Assembly: GCF_048541585.1 (NCBI RefSeq)
Contig: NZ_CP183303.1
Coordinates: forward strand, 3,038,001-3,102,000
Source: Legionella_C sp048541585
Lineage (GTDB): Bacteria; Pseudomonadota; Gammaproteobacteria; Legionellales; Legionellaceae
Length of the DNA stretch: 64,000 nucleotides
Direction of reading: 5' to 3'
The stretch's first letter is position 1, and every line of letters starts with the position of its first letter. The translations under genes and the position numbers were made by a program. Positions 43,908 through 52,698 of this stretch are shown here, one piece after another. The notes below the pieces were generated by a model, which saw only the letters and a list, made by a program, of their open reading frames with translations, was not told the DNA's origin and ran no database searches.

Positions 43908-44345
43908 ATGAAGTTTCAAAAATTAGTTTTTGCCCTACCCCTTTTAGTTTCTCATTCAATATTTGCTCTAACCTCAGATAAACCAACTACTTGTCCTAGT
44001 GTAGAAGCATTGGCTGCCATTGGCGTAAGTGATGCTATAAGTGTGACCGAAAATGACGCAGGCAGCTGGGTAGCTTATCAGCCAAGTAATAGCTTTGAAA
44101 CTACTAATAAATGGACCTTGATTGTTACATCAATTGAAGCTACGAATGCTCGTGACGCGATAAATCAGGCCAATAAAGCCCTTCCTAGCTTAAATTTAAT
44201 AGCGGGCCCTGAGGAAGTTAAGGGCGGATGGGGATGTGTCTATGCCAGTAATGATTATTCGTTGATAGCTGATGCAATAACACCACCTTTATTGGGGGAT
44301 TTAAAAAGTTTTATTCATAAATTTAATTTAAAAACTGTGCATTAA
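43908..44345 (+). CDS. Secreted DUF4949-like protein, copy 1
   Basis: 145 residues from the ATG at 43908 with AAGGAG upstream. Signal peptide MKFQKLVFALPLLVSHSIFA, then a small domain with two Cys (TTCPSVEAL and WGCVYAS), probably a disulfide. SFETTNKWTLIV and NARDAINQANKALPSL identify the Legionella-restricted DUF4949-like family. Role unknown; members are exported and abundant. Confidence 0.8.
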   Translation: MKFQKLVFALPLLVSHSIFALTSDKPTTCPSVEALAAIGVSDAISVTENDAGSWVAYQPSNSFETTNKWTLIVTSIEATNARDAINQANKALPSLNLIAGPEEVKGGWGCVYASNDYSLIADAITPPLLGDLKSFIHKFNLKTVH

Positions 44346-44533
44346 AATTTGTAATTAAGTTTGATATACAAGTTACTTCTGAGCCTTGATTTAAAGCATT
44401 AAAACATAAGTTTCACTAATTATTTACCTTAAAAATCTATTGACAGGATAGGCTCAGTTTACATACCATTTCTACGCTGTAAATTAAATGCTCATAGCTT
44501 CACTTATGGAAGTCAATATAAGGAGTTTTATCG

Positions 44534-44962
44534 ATGAAGTTTCAAAAATTAGTTTTTGCCCTACCACTTTTAGTGTCTCATTCAGTATTTGCTCTAACCT
44601 CAGATAAACCAGCTGCTTGTCCTAGCGTCAAAGCATTTGCCGCGGTTGGTGTAAGCGATGCGGTAGCTGTTGAAGGAAATAATTGGGCTGCTTATCAACC
44701 AAGCAATAGCTTTGAAACGGCTAATAAATGGACGTTAGTAGTTACACCAATTGAAGCTAAAAATGCACGTGACGCTATAAACCAAGCTAATAAAGCGCTA
44801 CCAAGCTTAACCTTAATGGCAGGCCCTGAAGAAGATAAAGGTATGTGGGGTTGCATCTATACCAATAAAGACTATTCTTTGATGGCAGTTGCAGTAACAC
44901 CACCTGTATTTGGTAGCTTAAAAGGCCTAATTCATAAATTTAATTTAAAAACTACGCACTAA
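44534..44962 (+). CDS. Secreted DUF4949-like protein, copy 2
   Basis: 142 residues. It is a tandem duplicate of the preceding gene: identical signal segment, same Cys pair (AACPSVKAF, WGCIYTN) and a near-identical 5' leader (ATATAAGGAGT). It differs by a short deletion near residue 48-51 and scattered substitutions, so divergence has begun. The 188-base gap contains a separate promoter-like region, so each copy is probably transcribed alone. Confidence 0.8.
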   Translation: MKFQKLVFALPLLVSHSVFALTSDKPAACPSVKAFAAVGVSDAVAVEGNNWAAYQPSNSFETANKWTLVVTPIEAKNARDAINQANKALPSLTLMAGPEEDKGMWGCIYTNKDYSLMAVAVTPPVFGSLKGLIHKFNLKTTH

Positions 44963-45016
44963 AATTTGTAGTAATTGTAGGTCAGTCCAAGTACTTTTCC
45001 TTACTTCCTGCCTACG

Positions 45017-45037
45017 TTCCGCGGCTTGTCCGCGGAA
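45017..45037. repeat. Palindromic hairpin in a repeat-like intergenic segment
   Basis: TTCCGCGG-cttgt-CCGCGGAA forms a perfect eight-base stem in the otherwise AT-rich gap. A second hairpin AGGGCT...AGCCCT lies at 45135-45149. The GC-rich block resembles dispersed intergenic repeats; it may also terminate the upstream gene. Confidence 0.5.
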
Positions 45038-45211
45038 TCCAGATAAAAGCGCGAAGTTAGAGTCTGCAAAAAAGCCGCGCAATATAGGTGAAAAGACCTA
45101 AATTTTAAAATAAACTAACTAATTTTCTCACTTAAGGGCTATTAGCCCTAATCTGACAACTTAATCTAATACCGTCCTTCAGTGAGCTCCTATCATCTCT
45201 TAAGTTTTAAC

Positions 45212-47008
45212 TTAGCTGACCGCCTCTCGTATAGTCCATATACGCTGTGTCTTTGGTGGCAGAAGAGTAGATTCAATCCATAAAAATAAATTTTTACCGC
45301 TGACCGCCGGCAGAGATTTAGAAGTTAGGGCAATGGAAAACGGATATTTTTTACGCGTAGCTTGCAAAACTGCTAACACATGACCAATATCACCTTGGTT
45401 ATCTTGTAGAATTAGTTCATTATTGCGATAAATTACTGTTACCGGCTGGCCTCTTAATGCTTGTTTAATAACTGATTCAAGGCGGCGCCATTTAGCCTGA
45501 CTACCACGCTGCTGCTCAGCTTGAGTTGGATTTTGTTGGTACTTAATCCTAGTTTGCGGCGTAAAGGCTTTAGCAAAAATATTATTATTAGGTTTTTGCT
45601 GTAAAAAATAGGTGCATAAGGCATCGACTAGATAGCGATAACGGCCAGAAACTGAAGGGTTTGTGCCACGACGTGTGTTAACGTAAATAGCGAAGGCCAA
45701 GGTATGAGCATTGGCGGTATACAAATAACCCGATAAGCTAATAATGCCTCGCATTGTTCCTGTTTTAGCACGAACTAAATCTTGCTGATTAGGCTTTTTA
45801 AATCTTTTTTGTAATGTACCATCTCGACCTGACACCGGTAGAGCAGCAATATATTCATACGCTAGGGGAAAACGATCAAAAAGAAAACGTAGCAAGCTAA
45901 CCGTTTGATTTGGAGTTAACAAATCATAACGCGATAATCCAGAACCATCAGTTAAGATAGCTTGTTTAAGCATAATTCCAGTTTGCTGTTGTAAAAACTG
46001 CTTAATAATAGTCTGCGCGTCTGACCAATTAACAGGTGCGCTATTTAACTTATCTGCAGCATGCAAAAATAAACTATCAGCATATAAATTATCAGAAGGT
46101 TTTAAAGTATCTGCCAATAACTGTGCGATGGGTTTTGAATTATCAGTTGCAATTAATAACGTACCGGTTGGCGCTTTTCCTAATAGCACCTGCCCATCGA
46201 GTATAATATTATTACGTAGTAATTGCTGCTTTATTAAACCTTGCGCGTAGAGCAATGGATTGCGGATAGCCATTTTTTGTTGAATTGCCCACTGGCCAAT
46301 TCCAATACAGCCATGCACATTTAAATGATTATCTTGATCCATAACAAAGCTAACGCCACAAGAGGCTGCTTTATCTTTAGTGGTAACCTGATTATTAAGT
46401 ACAATACTGCGACTGTCATCTTCTACTTCAACAATTGCTAGCAAACCTGGCTTATCAGCAGGGTTAACGGTAACAACCATGCGATTAGCATCAATCATAA
46501 CGGGAGCTAAAGGCGCGCCATAGCTGTAGGCTAAATCTTCCGTCAACCAACCTGGTGCATAGGGATCAACCCCTGCATGACTGCTATCAATAATAACGTT
46601 ACCTTGTATACGGTTAATCTTCCAGTTACCTAAAGCAGTCATTAATTCTTTTAAACGGTCTCGACTAAAAGAAGGATCACCTGGTAGATGCAGATAAAGA
46701 TTACCCTTTAATACACCTTGCTGAATCTGTGAGGAATTAACACTTAACTTATTTTTAAAGCGGTAATCTGGCCCAAGCACCATTAGCGCTGCCGCATCTG
46801 AAAACAACTTCATATTACTGGCTGGTATAAATGTGTTGGTGGCATTTCGTTGGTATAAGGTCACGCCGGTGGTGAGATCAACTACCTCTATACCCATATT
46901 AATTTTGGGATCAATTTGATTAATTAACTTATCAGCACCAGCCTGAATACTGGCATATAAGAGGGTTGGGCTTAACCATAAAGCTACTTGCGTGAAAATC
47001 CTTTTCAT
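45212..47008 (-). CDS. dacB: D-alanyl-D-alanine carboxypeptidase/endopeptidase, PBP4 (DacB) family, with C-terminal extension
   Basis: 598 residues with a signal peptide ending near LLYASIQ. Penicillin-binding motifs are in order: SxxK as FIPASNMKLFS (about 62), SxN as SDNLYADS (about 305), KTG as RAKTGTMRG (about 425). Class C PBP4 enzymes trim and cut peptidoglycan cross-links in the periplasm; E. coli DacB is 477 residues. About 110 extra C-terminal residues (SQAKWRRLESVIKQALRGQP onward) look like a small alpha/beta domain of unknown role. Confidence 0.9.
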   Translation of the reverse strand: MKRIFTQVALWLSPTLLYASIQAGADKLINQIDPKINMGIEVVDLTTGVTLYQRNATNTFIPASNMKLFSDAAALMVLGPDYRFKNKLSVNSSQIQQGVLKGNLYLHLPGDPSFSRDRLKELMTALGNWKINRIQGNVIIDSSHAGVDPYAPGWLTEDLAYSYGAPLAPVMIDANRMVVTVNPADKPGLLAIVEVEDDSRSIVLNNQVTTKDKAASCGVSFVMDQDNHLNVHGCIGIGQWAIQQKMAIRNPLLYAQGLIKQQLLRNNIILDGQVLLGKAPTGTLLIATDNSKPIAQLLADTLKPSDNLYADSLFLHAADKLNSAPVNWSDAQTIIKQFLQQQTGIMLKQAILTDGSGLSRYDLLTPNQTVSLLRFLFDRFPLAYEYIAALPVSGRDGTLQKRFKKPNQQDLVRAKTGTMRGIISLSGYLYTANAHTLAFAIYVNTRRGTNPSVSGRYRYLVDALCTYFLQQKPNNNIFAKAFTPQTRIKYQQNPTQAEQQRGSQAKWRRLESVIKQALRGQPVTVIYRNNELILQDNQGDIGHVLAVLQATRKKYPFSIALTSKSLPAVSGKNLFLWIESTLLPPKTQRIWTIREAVS

Positions 47009-47041
47009 TAGTTAGCTATCCTTTATTAAATAAATTATTAC

Positions 47042-47821
47042 CTAATCATATCTTAAGCCCATTCGCTCCAGAAGGCCTGCTAAGGTATCATTATCAAAAA
47101 ATTTAATTTGTAACCAGCCACCTGTACTGTGAGTAACTATTTGTACAGGCGCGCCCACTTGTTCCGCTAATTTATTCTCTAGATAATGGATGTCTAAATT
47201 AAAATCAGTTTTATCTTTATTTGGCTTTTTTAGTCCCTTAACTTGAGCTTCTAGAGTGCGCACCGACCACTCTTTAGCAATAGCTTGCTCGGCTAGCTGT
47301 TCTTGTAATGCTGGGTCAAGTCCTACTAGCAAACGTGCATGGCCAAAGGTTAGCTTACCAGAAATAATATTTTCTTGTATGTTATAGCTTAAAGTGAGCA
47401 ATCTTAGAATATTGGCAATATGACTACGAGATTTGCTGACTAAAATGGCTATTTCATCTTGTTGAAAATTAAATTCATTGTATAAACGACGGTAACCTTG
47501 TGCTTCTTCAATTAAATTTAATTCTTCGCGTTGAATATTTTCAACCAAGGTAAGGGCTGCTGCTTGCTTATCAGTGTAATTACCCACTAAACATGGGACC
47601 TCAGTAAGCTTAGCAAGTTTAGCAGCGCGCCATCGCCGCTCACCTGCCATAATTTCATAACGATTCGCTATGATCTCTCTAACTATTAAGGGTTCGATTA
47701 AACCTTGAGTTTGAATAGAATGCGCTAATTCTTGTAAAGATTGCTCATCAAAATGAAGCCTAGGTTGATAACTGCCTCTTTGCAGAGCTTCAATAGGTAA
47801 GATTTTGTAAATTGTAGTCAT
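47042..47821 (-). CDS. parB: ParB-family partition protein
   Basis: 259 residues. ParB/Srx domain (QPRLHFDEQSLQELAHSI, GERRWRAAK box) then the helix-turn-helix KorB-like DNA-binding part (FQQDEIAILVSKSRSHIANI). It binds parS and spreads, using CTP through the GERRxRA motif. No parA adjoins; it directly follows a membrane-protein gene (TAA-ATG), so it is an orphan ParB, unusual because parA-parB are normally paired. Confidence 0.88.
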   Translation of the reverse strand: MTTIYKILPIEALQRGSYQPRLHFDEQSLQELAHSIQTQGLIEPLIVREIIANRYEIMAGERRWRAAKLAKLTEVPCLVGNYTDKQAAALTLVENIQREELNLIEEAQGYRRLYNEFNFQQDEIAILVSKSRSHIANILRLLTLSYNIQENIISGKLTFGHARLLVGLDPALQEQLAEQAIAKEWSVRTLEAQVKGLKKPNKDKTDFNLDIHYLENKLAEQVGAPVQIVTHSTGGWLQIKFFDNDTLAGLLERMGLRYD

Positions 47822-48562
47822 TTAAGCTCTATCATAGAAATACCAACCTAAATAGAAAAGCATATGCGAAAAAATAGCCAATAACAAACCATAGTGCCAA
47901 AAAATCCAACCAAAAATAAGAGCTTGTGTCAGGTGCAGTACTAGCATTATATAAATAAAACGTCTAGATGTTAAACAGCCAGCGGCAATAAAAGCTGGTA
48001 GATGCCCAATAGCTACCATTAATCCACTAATAATAATTGCAGTCCAAATAACTACCGGCTGTTTATCACCAGTATATAAAAAAGCAAAAAAAGTAATGAC
48101 ATTAATCAAACCCCAACGTGCTAAAATTTCTTCAACGACGCTACCATATAATAAACAGCCATCAATCCCAAATGTACTGCGTAGGGTTTTCATAACAGTT
48201 AGCGTTTTGGGATCAAGAACCTTGCTAGCAATACCATAATAAAGAAAGAGAAATAAAATAAGTCCAAAGATAGTAGCAATTAAAACCGGTAGGATTTCAA
48301 TTGAGGCAAAAACAGATTGCCCTTGTAAAAGGGCTGTTAAAACAGGATCGCCAAGGCCGGTTGCCAAAGATAAAACACTTCCTGCTGCACTCATTAATAA
48401 AACCATTATTAATGTTTGCACCGTCATAATACGTGTAAAGCGGCTTTTTAACTCTTTACTATTATGCGGAAGCAATAAATGAATTAACCTGGGGATGACA
48501 ATATAAACCCCAGGAAACGCTAAAAAAAATAAAAAGAGTATAGTTGGCCAATTAAATGACAT
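47822..48562 (-). CDS. CPBP-like (CAAX protease/bacteriocin-processing) membrane protein
   Basis: 246 residues, about seven membrane helices. The EExxxR box is visible as SVVEEILARWGLI and a later His pair (IGHLPAF) fits the second CPBP motif. Such intramembrane proteases can process small substrates; many remain unstudied. It overlaps the rsmB stop by 11 bases and abuts parB, so it belongs to the rsmB-parB transcript. Confidence 0.75.
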   Translation of the reverse strand: MSFNWPTILFLFFLAFPGVYIVIPRLIHLLLPHNSKELKSRFTRIMTVQTLIMVLLMSAAGSVLSLATGLGDPVLTALLQGQSVFASIEILPVLIATIFGLILFLFLYYGIASKVLDPKTLTVMKTLRSTFGIDGCLLYGSVVEEILARWGLINVITFFAFLYTGDKQPVVIWTAIIISGLMVAIGHLPAFIAAGCLTSRRFIYIMLVLHLTQALIFGWIFWHYGLLLAIFSHMLFYLGWYFYDRA

Positions 48563-49841
48563 GATTTCCCTTTCTCAATACACTATAAAAAAAGCCATCA
48601 CAATTATTTAAGCCTGGTAGAAGTTGATAACCATAAGCAGTTGCTATTCCCCAAGGCTGTTCTTCCATACTATAAAAAACATCTTTTTGTTTTGCTAGAA
48701 AATTTGCTATTTGGTTAGTATTTTCTTCTTTTAATACCGAGCAGGTAACATAAACTAAAACTCCACCAGCCTTTAACAAAGGCCAAATCTGTTGTAATAA
48801 GGCTTGTTGCAATTTAACAACTGTCTTAATTTCATCTAGTGTGCGTAACAACTTAATATCAGGATGTCTCCTTATTACACCAGTTGCCGAGCAAGGTGCA
48901 TCAAGTAAAATACGATCAAACAGTTGACCATCCCACCAACTGGCAGGGTTAAGTACATCGCCTTGGCAAATAGTAGCCTTAAGATGTAGTCTACGTAGGT
49001 TATCACGTACGCGCTCTAAGCGCCTAGCATCAACATCTAGTGCAATACATTCTGTTAATTGAGGCTCAGTTTCTAAAATATGGCATGTTTTCCCACCAGG
49101 TGCGGCACATGCATCTAACACCCGCAATCCAGGTTTAAGCTCAAGCAAAACTGCAGCGAGTTGTGCCGCTTCATCCTGTACTGCGACATCGCCTTCTATA
49201 AAACCCGGTAAAGCTTGTACATCACAAGGTTCATCTAGTCCAACCCCTACTGACGAATAAACGAGAGGCTTAGCATTTAAACCACTTGCTTGCAGACGCT
49301 TTAAATAAGTATCTCTATCAACATGTCTTTGGTTAACTCTTAGACTCATTGGTGGGTGAACATCATTATTTAATAAAATCATTTGCCATTCTTTGGGCCA
49401 ATCTTTTTTAAGTTGATTAATAAACCATTTGGGATGATTAAACTTAAAGTTTTCTTGTTCTGCTAAGCTAGTTAAAATTTCGTTCTTTTCCCGACAAAAA
49501 CGGCGCAGTACGGCATTGACTAATCCTTTTGCCCATCCTTTTTTTATCTTATCAAGTAAAGCTACCGTTTCTTGTACTACAGCATATTCCGGCTTATCTA
49601 AAAACTGTAATTGATAAAGTCCTATTAATACAGTTAGCCACAAATCTAGTTGCTTAGGTTTTTTATTAAGTAAATGATTGGCTATCGCTTCTAGTCGATA
49701 ATAATAACGGCAAACGCCAAAGCAAATTGCTTTTGTTAAGGGCGCTTGTTCTACATTGTCTTGCAATAATTGCATTAAAGATGTTTTATTTTTTAATAAT
49801 TTTAATAAAACATGTAAAGCTTCTAAACGTGGATTACTCAT
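48552..49841 (-). CDS. rsmB: 16S rRNA m5C967 methyltransferase RsmB
   Basis: 429 residues from the ATG at 49839-49841, exactly the E. coli length; the reading open to 49898 starts inside an inverted-repeat element. NusB-like N-domain (about 5-130), then the SAM-dependent domain: DACAAPGGKT (SAM), DAPCSATGVIRRHPD (with a catalytic Cys), YVTCSVLKEEN (Cys nucleophile). It methylates C967 of 16S rRNA. Follows fmt as in most gammaproteobacteria. Confidence 0.95.
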   Translation of the reverse strand: MSNPRLEALHVLLKLLKNKTSLMQLLQDNVEQAPLTKAICFGVCRYYYRLEAIANHLLNKKPKQLDLWLTVLIGLYQLQFLDKPEYAVVQETVALLDKIKKGWAKGLVNAVLRRFCREKNEILTSLAEQENFKFNHPKWFINQLKKDWPKEWQMILLNNDVHPPMSLRVNQRHVDRDTYLKRLQASGLNAKPLVYSSVGVGLDEPCDVQALPGFIEGDVAVQDEAAQLAAVLLELKPGLRVLDACAAPGGKTCHILETEPQLTECIALDVDARRLERVRDNLRRLHLKATICQGDVLNPASWWDGQLFDRILLDAPCSATGVIRRHPDIKLLRTLDEIKTVVKLQQALLQQIWPLLKAGGVLVYVTCSVLKEENTNQIANFLAKQKDVFYSMEEQPWGIATAYGYQLLPGLNNCDGFFYSVLRKGNHVI

Positions 49842-49848
49842 AAGACTT

Positions 49849-49971
49849 CTTTCCAAATTGCCATTGACGGCCAATCTCAGTTGAATAAAACACTGCAAAA
49901 TGCCTATACTTAGTGCACTTTTTCGCTACGTTATTCAACTGACCTTATCTCCTCAATGACGGTTTGGAAAG
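49849..49971. repeat. 123-base inverted-repeat element filling the fmt-rsmB gap
   Basis: Ends CTTTCCAAA (49849-49857) and TTTGGAAAG (49963-49971) are perfect inverted copies; further inside GTTGAATAA (49880-49888) matches TTATTCAAC (49931-49939), with CATTGA/TCAATG between them. It starts seven bases before the rsmB ATG and stops four bases after the fmt stop. No coding capacity. Confidence 0.75.
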
Positions 49972-49975
49972 CAGT

Positions 49976-50920
49976 CTATTGAAGAATCTGACCAATTTTA
50001 AGTTGTGTGCGCCCAGAATTAAGCCAATCAGCTACAGATAAAATTTTCCCACCTGCAAACTGCAAGCGTTGAATACGCAAAGATTGCTCACTCGTTGCCA
50101 CTAAAATACCCTGTTTATCAATAGCAACTATAGTTCCTGGGGGTAGTGTATAGGTGGTTGCTTCAATCTCTGCTTGATGAATACGTACTACTTCCGCATC
50201 AGCATGGGTATAGGCAATAGGCCAAGGGTTATAGGCCCGTATCTGACTATCGATTTTAGTTGCTTTCTGATCCCAAAAAATTAACGCATCTTGTTTATTA
50301 ATCTTTCCAGCATAAGTCACTAGTCTTTCATCTTGAGCTACAGGCTCACTATAGCCTTTGGCTAAAGCACTAAGCGTATCTAGTAAGGGCGCTACAGCTA
50401 ATTGGGCTAATTTGTCATGTAAGGAAGCAGCAGTCTCTGCAGGTTTAAGTTTATACTGTACTTTACTCAATATCTGGCCGGTGTCCATGCCGACATCCAT
50501 TTGCATAATTGTTACGCCGGAATATTCATCACCATGTAAAATAGCTTGCTGAATAGGAGAAGCGCCTCGCCAACGCGGCAATAAAGAGGCATGCACATTA
50601 ACACAGCCTAAACGCGGTATAGACAAAACACTTTTTGGTAAAATTAAGCCATAGGCAATAACTATAAGTAAATCCAGTTCAAGCGCTGCTAATCTAGCAA
50701 CCTCTTCGGGATTACGAAAATTAACCGGCTGATAAACGGGTAATCCATGTTTTAAAGCCCATTCTTTTACAGCTGATGGCTGTAATTTTCTTCCTCGTCC
50801 AGCAGGCCTATCAGGCTGGGTATAGATAGCTACCAATTGATGGTTAGAGTTAAATAACGCTTCAAGGCAAGGTAGGCCAAATTCAGGTGTACCTGCAAAG
50901 GCAATTCTTAGATTAGTCAT
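49976..50920 (-). CDS. fmt: Methionyl-tRNA formyltransferase
   Basis: 314 residues. Formyltransferase marks: MTNLRIAFAGTPEFGLPCLE, the SLLPRWRGASPIQQAI active loop with HASLLPR (His-Asn-His-Asp class) and the C-terminal tRNA-binding domain. It formylates initiator Met-tRNA. The ATG overlaps the def stop by one base (TAATG), the usual def-fmt arrangement. Confidence 0.97.
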   Translation of the reverse strand: MTNLRIAFAGTPEFGLPCLEALFNSNHQLVAIYTQPDRPAGRGRKLQPSAVKEWALKHGLPVYQPVNFRNPEEVARLAALELDLLIVIAYGLILPKSVLSIPRLGCVNVHASLLPRWRGASPIQQAILHGDEYSGVTIMQMDVGMDTGQILSKVQYKLKPAETAASLHDKLAQLAVAPLLDTLSALAKGYSEPVAQDERLVTYAGKINKQDALIFWDQKATKIDSQIRAYNPWPIAYTHADAEVVRIHQAEIEATTYTLPPGTIVAIDKQGILVATSEQSLRIQRLQFAGGKILSVADWLNSGRTQLKIGQILQ

Positions 50921-51435
50921 TACTTATTACGTGCCTGCATGTGACGTTTAAATTTATCAAGCTTTCTTCTCGCCATAGCGCGCTTTAAGGGAGAAAGAAG
51001 ATCTACAAACAATTTACCATTTAAATGATCAATTTCATGTTGAAAACATTCACCTAGCACGCCTTCACCGCTCATCTCATAAAATTTACCGAAACGATCT
51101 TGAGCCCGAATGGTTACTTTCTTAGCTCGTTTAACGGTGTCGTAAGCGCCTGGCACTGACAAACAACCTTCTTGATAATCAGCAACGCCTTCAGAGGCGA
51201 TAATTTCTGGATTCGCTAAAACGAGCTGCTCTTTTTTATCACCTTTAATATCTATGACAGATAAACGCAGGCTAACCCCAATCTGGGGGGCTGCAAGGCC
51301 TACCCCATCAGCATCGTACATCGTATCAAACATATCTTCGATTAGTTGATGTAATTGCTCATCAAATTTTTCTACAGGTTTTGCAACTTGCCTTAAACAG
51401 GCATCGGGTAAGTAAAGAATTTTTCTGATAGCCAT
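50920..51435 (-). CDS. def: Peptide deformylase
   Basis: 171 residues from the ATG at 51433-51435; a reading extending to 51495 adds an unlikely N-terminus. Motif 1 GVGLAAPQIGV, motif 2 EGCLSVPG (Cys metal ligand) and motif 3 CFQHEIDHLNG (HExxH metal site) are all present. It removes the N-formyl group from new proteins. Confidence 0.97.
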   Translation of the reverse strand: MAIRKILYLPDACLRQVAKPVEKFDEQLHQLIEDMFDTMYDADGVGLAAPQIGVSLRLSVIDIKGDKKEQLVLANPEIIASEGVADYQEGCLSVPGAYDTVKRAKKVTIRAQDRFGKFYEMSGEGVLGECFQHEIDHLNGKLFVDLLSPLKRAMARRKLDKFKRHMQARNK

Positions 51436-51654
51436 AAGATCTGTATTAATAATAAGAATGCGTGGTATTATCGCCAATACCTTTAGTTGCTGCAAGTTAT
51501 CTACACTTTAAAACGCTTACTACCTTTTTTAATTAAATTTTAAGCGTTATTAATCAATAGCCTCTTGATAAACGCAGTTAAATAGTAATTAAATTAACTA
51601 GAGGTAGCGAAAATCTTACAGTTGGGACAGGAATTTTCCTTCAAGGATTGATTA

Positions 51655-52698
51655 ATGCGCTATGTGCTAATTATCATTGGTTTGTTAGTATCTTTTTATA
51701 CAGAAGCTTTATCGCTACGAGATGATTACCCCAGACGCTATGTTGTTAAACCTGGCGATACTTTATGGAGTATTGCTAATCAATATCTTCATCGCCCATG
51801 GGAATGGAAAGAGTTATGGCATGCCAACCCACAAATTACAAACCCAGAACATTTATATACCGGCGCAATACTTGAATTACGGTTTTTTAAGAAAAATCCT
51901 TATATTCGTGTTTTGGCTAATGGAACACTTAAGCTCTCGCCTTACGTACGTCCTCACCTTTTAGGTGATCCTATTTTACCCGTCTCACTGACAGATATTA
52001 AACCTTTTTTAGATAATTCATTGATTATGGATGACAATAGACTTGCCTCAGCCCCCTATGTGGTTGATTATCTAGGTGAGCATATGCTAGGTGGCCAAGG
52101 TGATGAAGTTTATGTAAGAAGATTACATCGTGCCCCTGAAGCATGTAACGATGCTACAGTTGCTTACGCTTTTTATCGACCTAATTGTCCTTATAAAGAC
52201 CCTATTACTAAGAAAATTTTAGGTTATAAAGCTAGTTTAGTTGGATATGGTCAATTAGTAAAAGGAGGCGAGCCGGCAACTGTATTACTTACTGAAGTTA
52301 CAGAAGGCGTACGAATAGGCGATCGCGTATTGTTTAACGACTTCCCAGCCTTTAATTTTAATTTTTTACCACAAACACCGCTTTATCCTGTACGTGGAGT
52401 AATTATCGATGTATTGCCTAAATATACCCAGGGAGCTGTTGGTTTAGTTACTGTAATTAATCGTGGGCAAGATGCGGGATTACAAGCTGGTGATGTTTTA
52501 GGTATTTATTCGCCGGCCCGTTTAATTCGCGATCCACACGATTGTTTTAATCCTTTAAAATGCTCTAAATCAGTACTTTTACCACGCGAGCGTCTAGGAG
52601 AAGCAATGATTTTTCGAACCTTTACGCAAACTAGTTTTGCATTAGTAGTTCGCTCTATTAAAGCAGTTCACTTGGGAGATATAGTTACAAATCCATGA
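51655..52698 (+). CDS. Exported LysM-domain protein
   Basis: 347 residues with a signal peptide (MRYVLIIIGLLVSFYTEALS). A single LysM (YVVKPGDTLWSIANQYLHRP, residues about 29-76) binds peptidoglycan. The rest, about 270 residues, resembles the conserved LysM protein next to def/dprA in gammaproteobacteria. It is divergent from def, and its stop overlaps dprA (ATGA). Confidence 0.88.
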   Translation: MRYVLIIIGLLVSFYTEALSLRDDYPRRYVVKPGDTLWSIANQYLHRPWEWKELWHANPQITNPEHLYTGAILELRFFKKNPYIRVLANGTLKLSPYVRPHLLGDPILPVSLTDIKPFLDNSLIMDDNRLASAPYVVDYLGEHMLGGQGDEVYVRRLHRAPEACNDATVAYAFYRPNCPYKDPITKKILGYKASLVGYGQLVKGGEPATVLLTEVTEGVRIGDRVLFNDFPAFNFNFLPQTPLYPVRGVIIDVLPKYTQGAVGLVTVINRGQDAGLQAGDVLGIYSPARLIRDPHDCFNPLKCSKSVLLPRERLGEAMIFRTFTQTSFALVVRSIKAVHLGDIVTNP

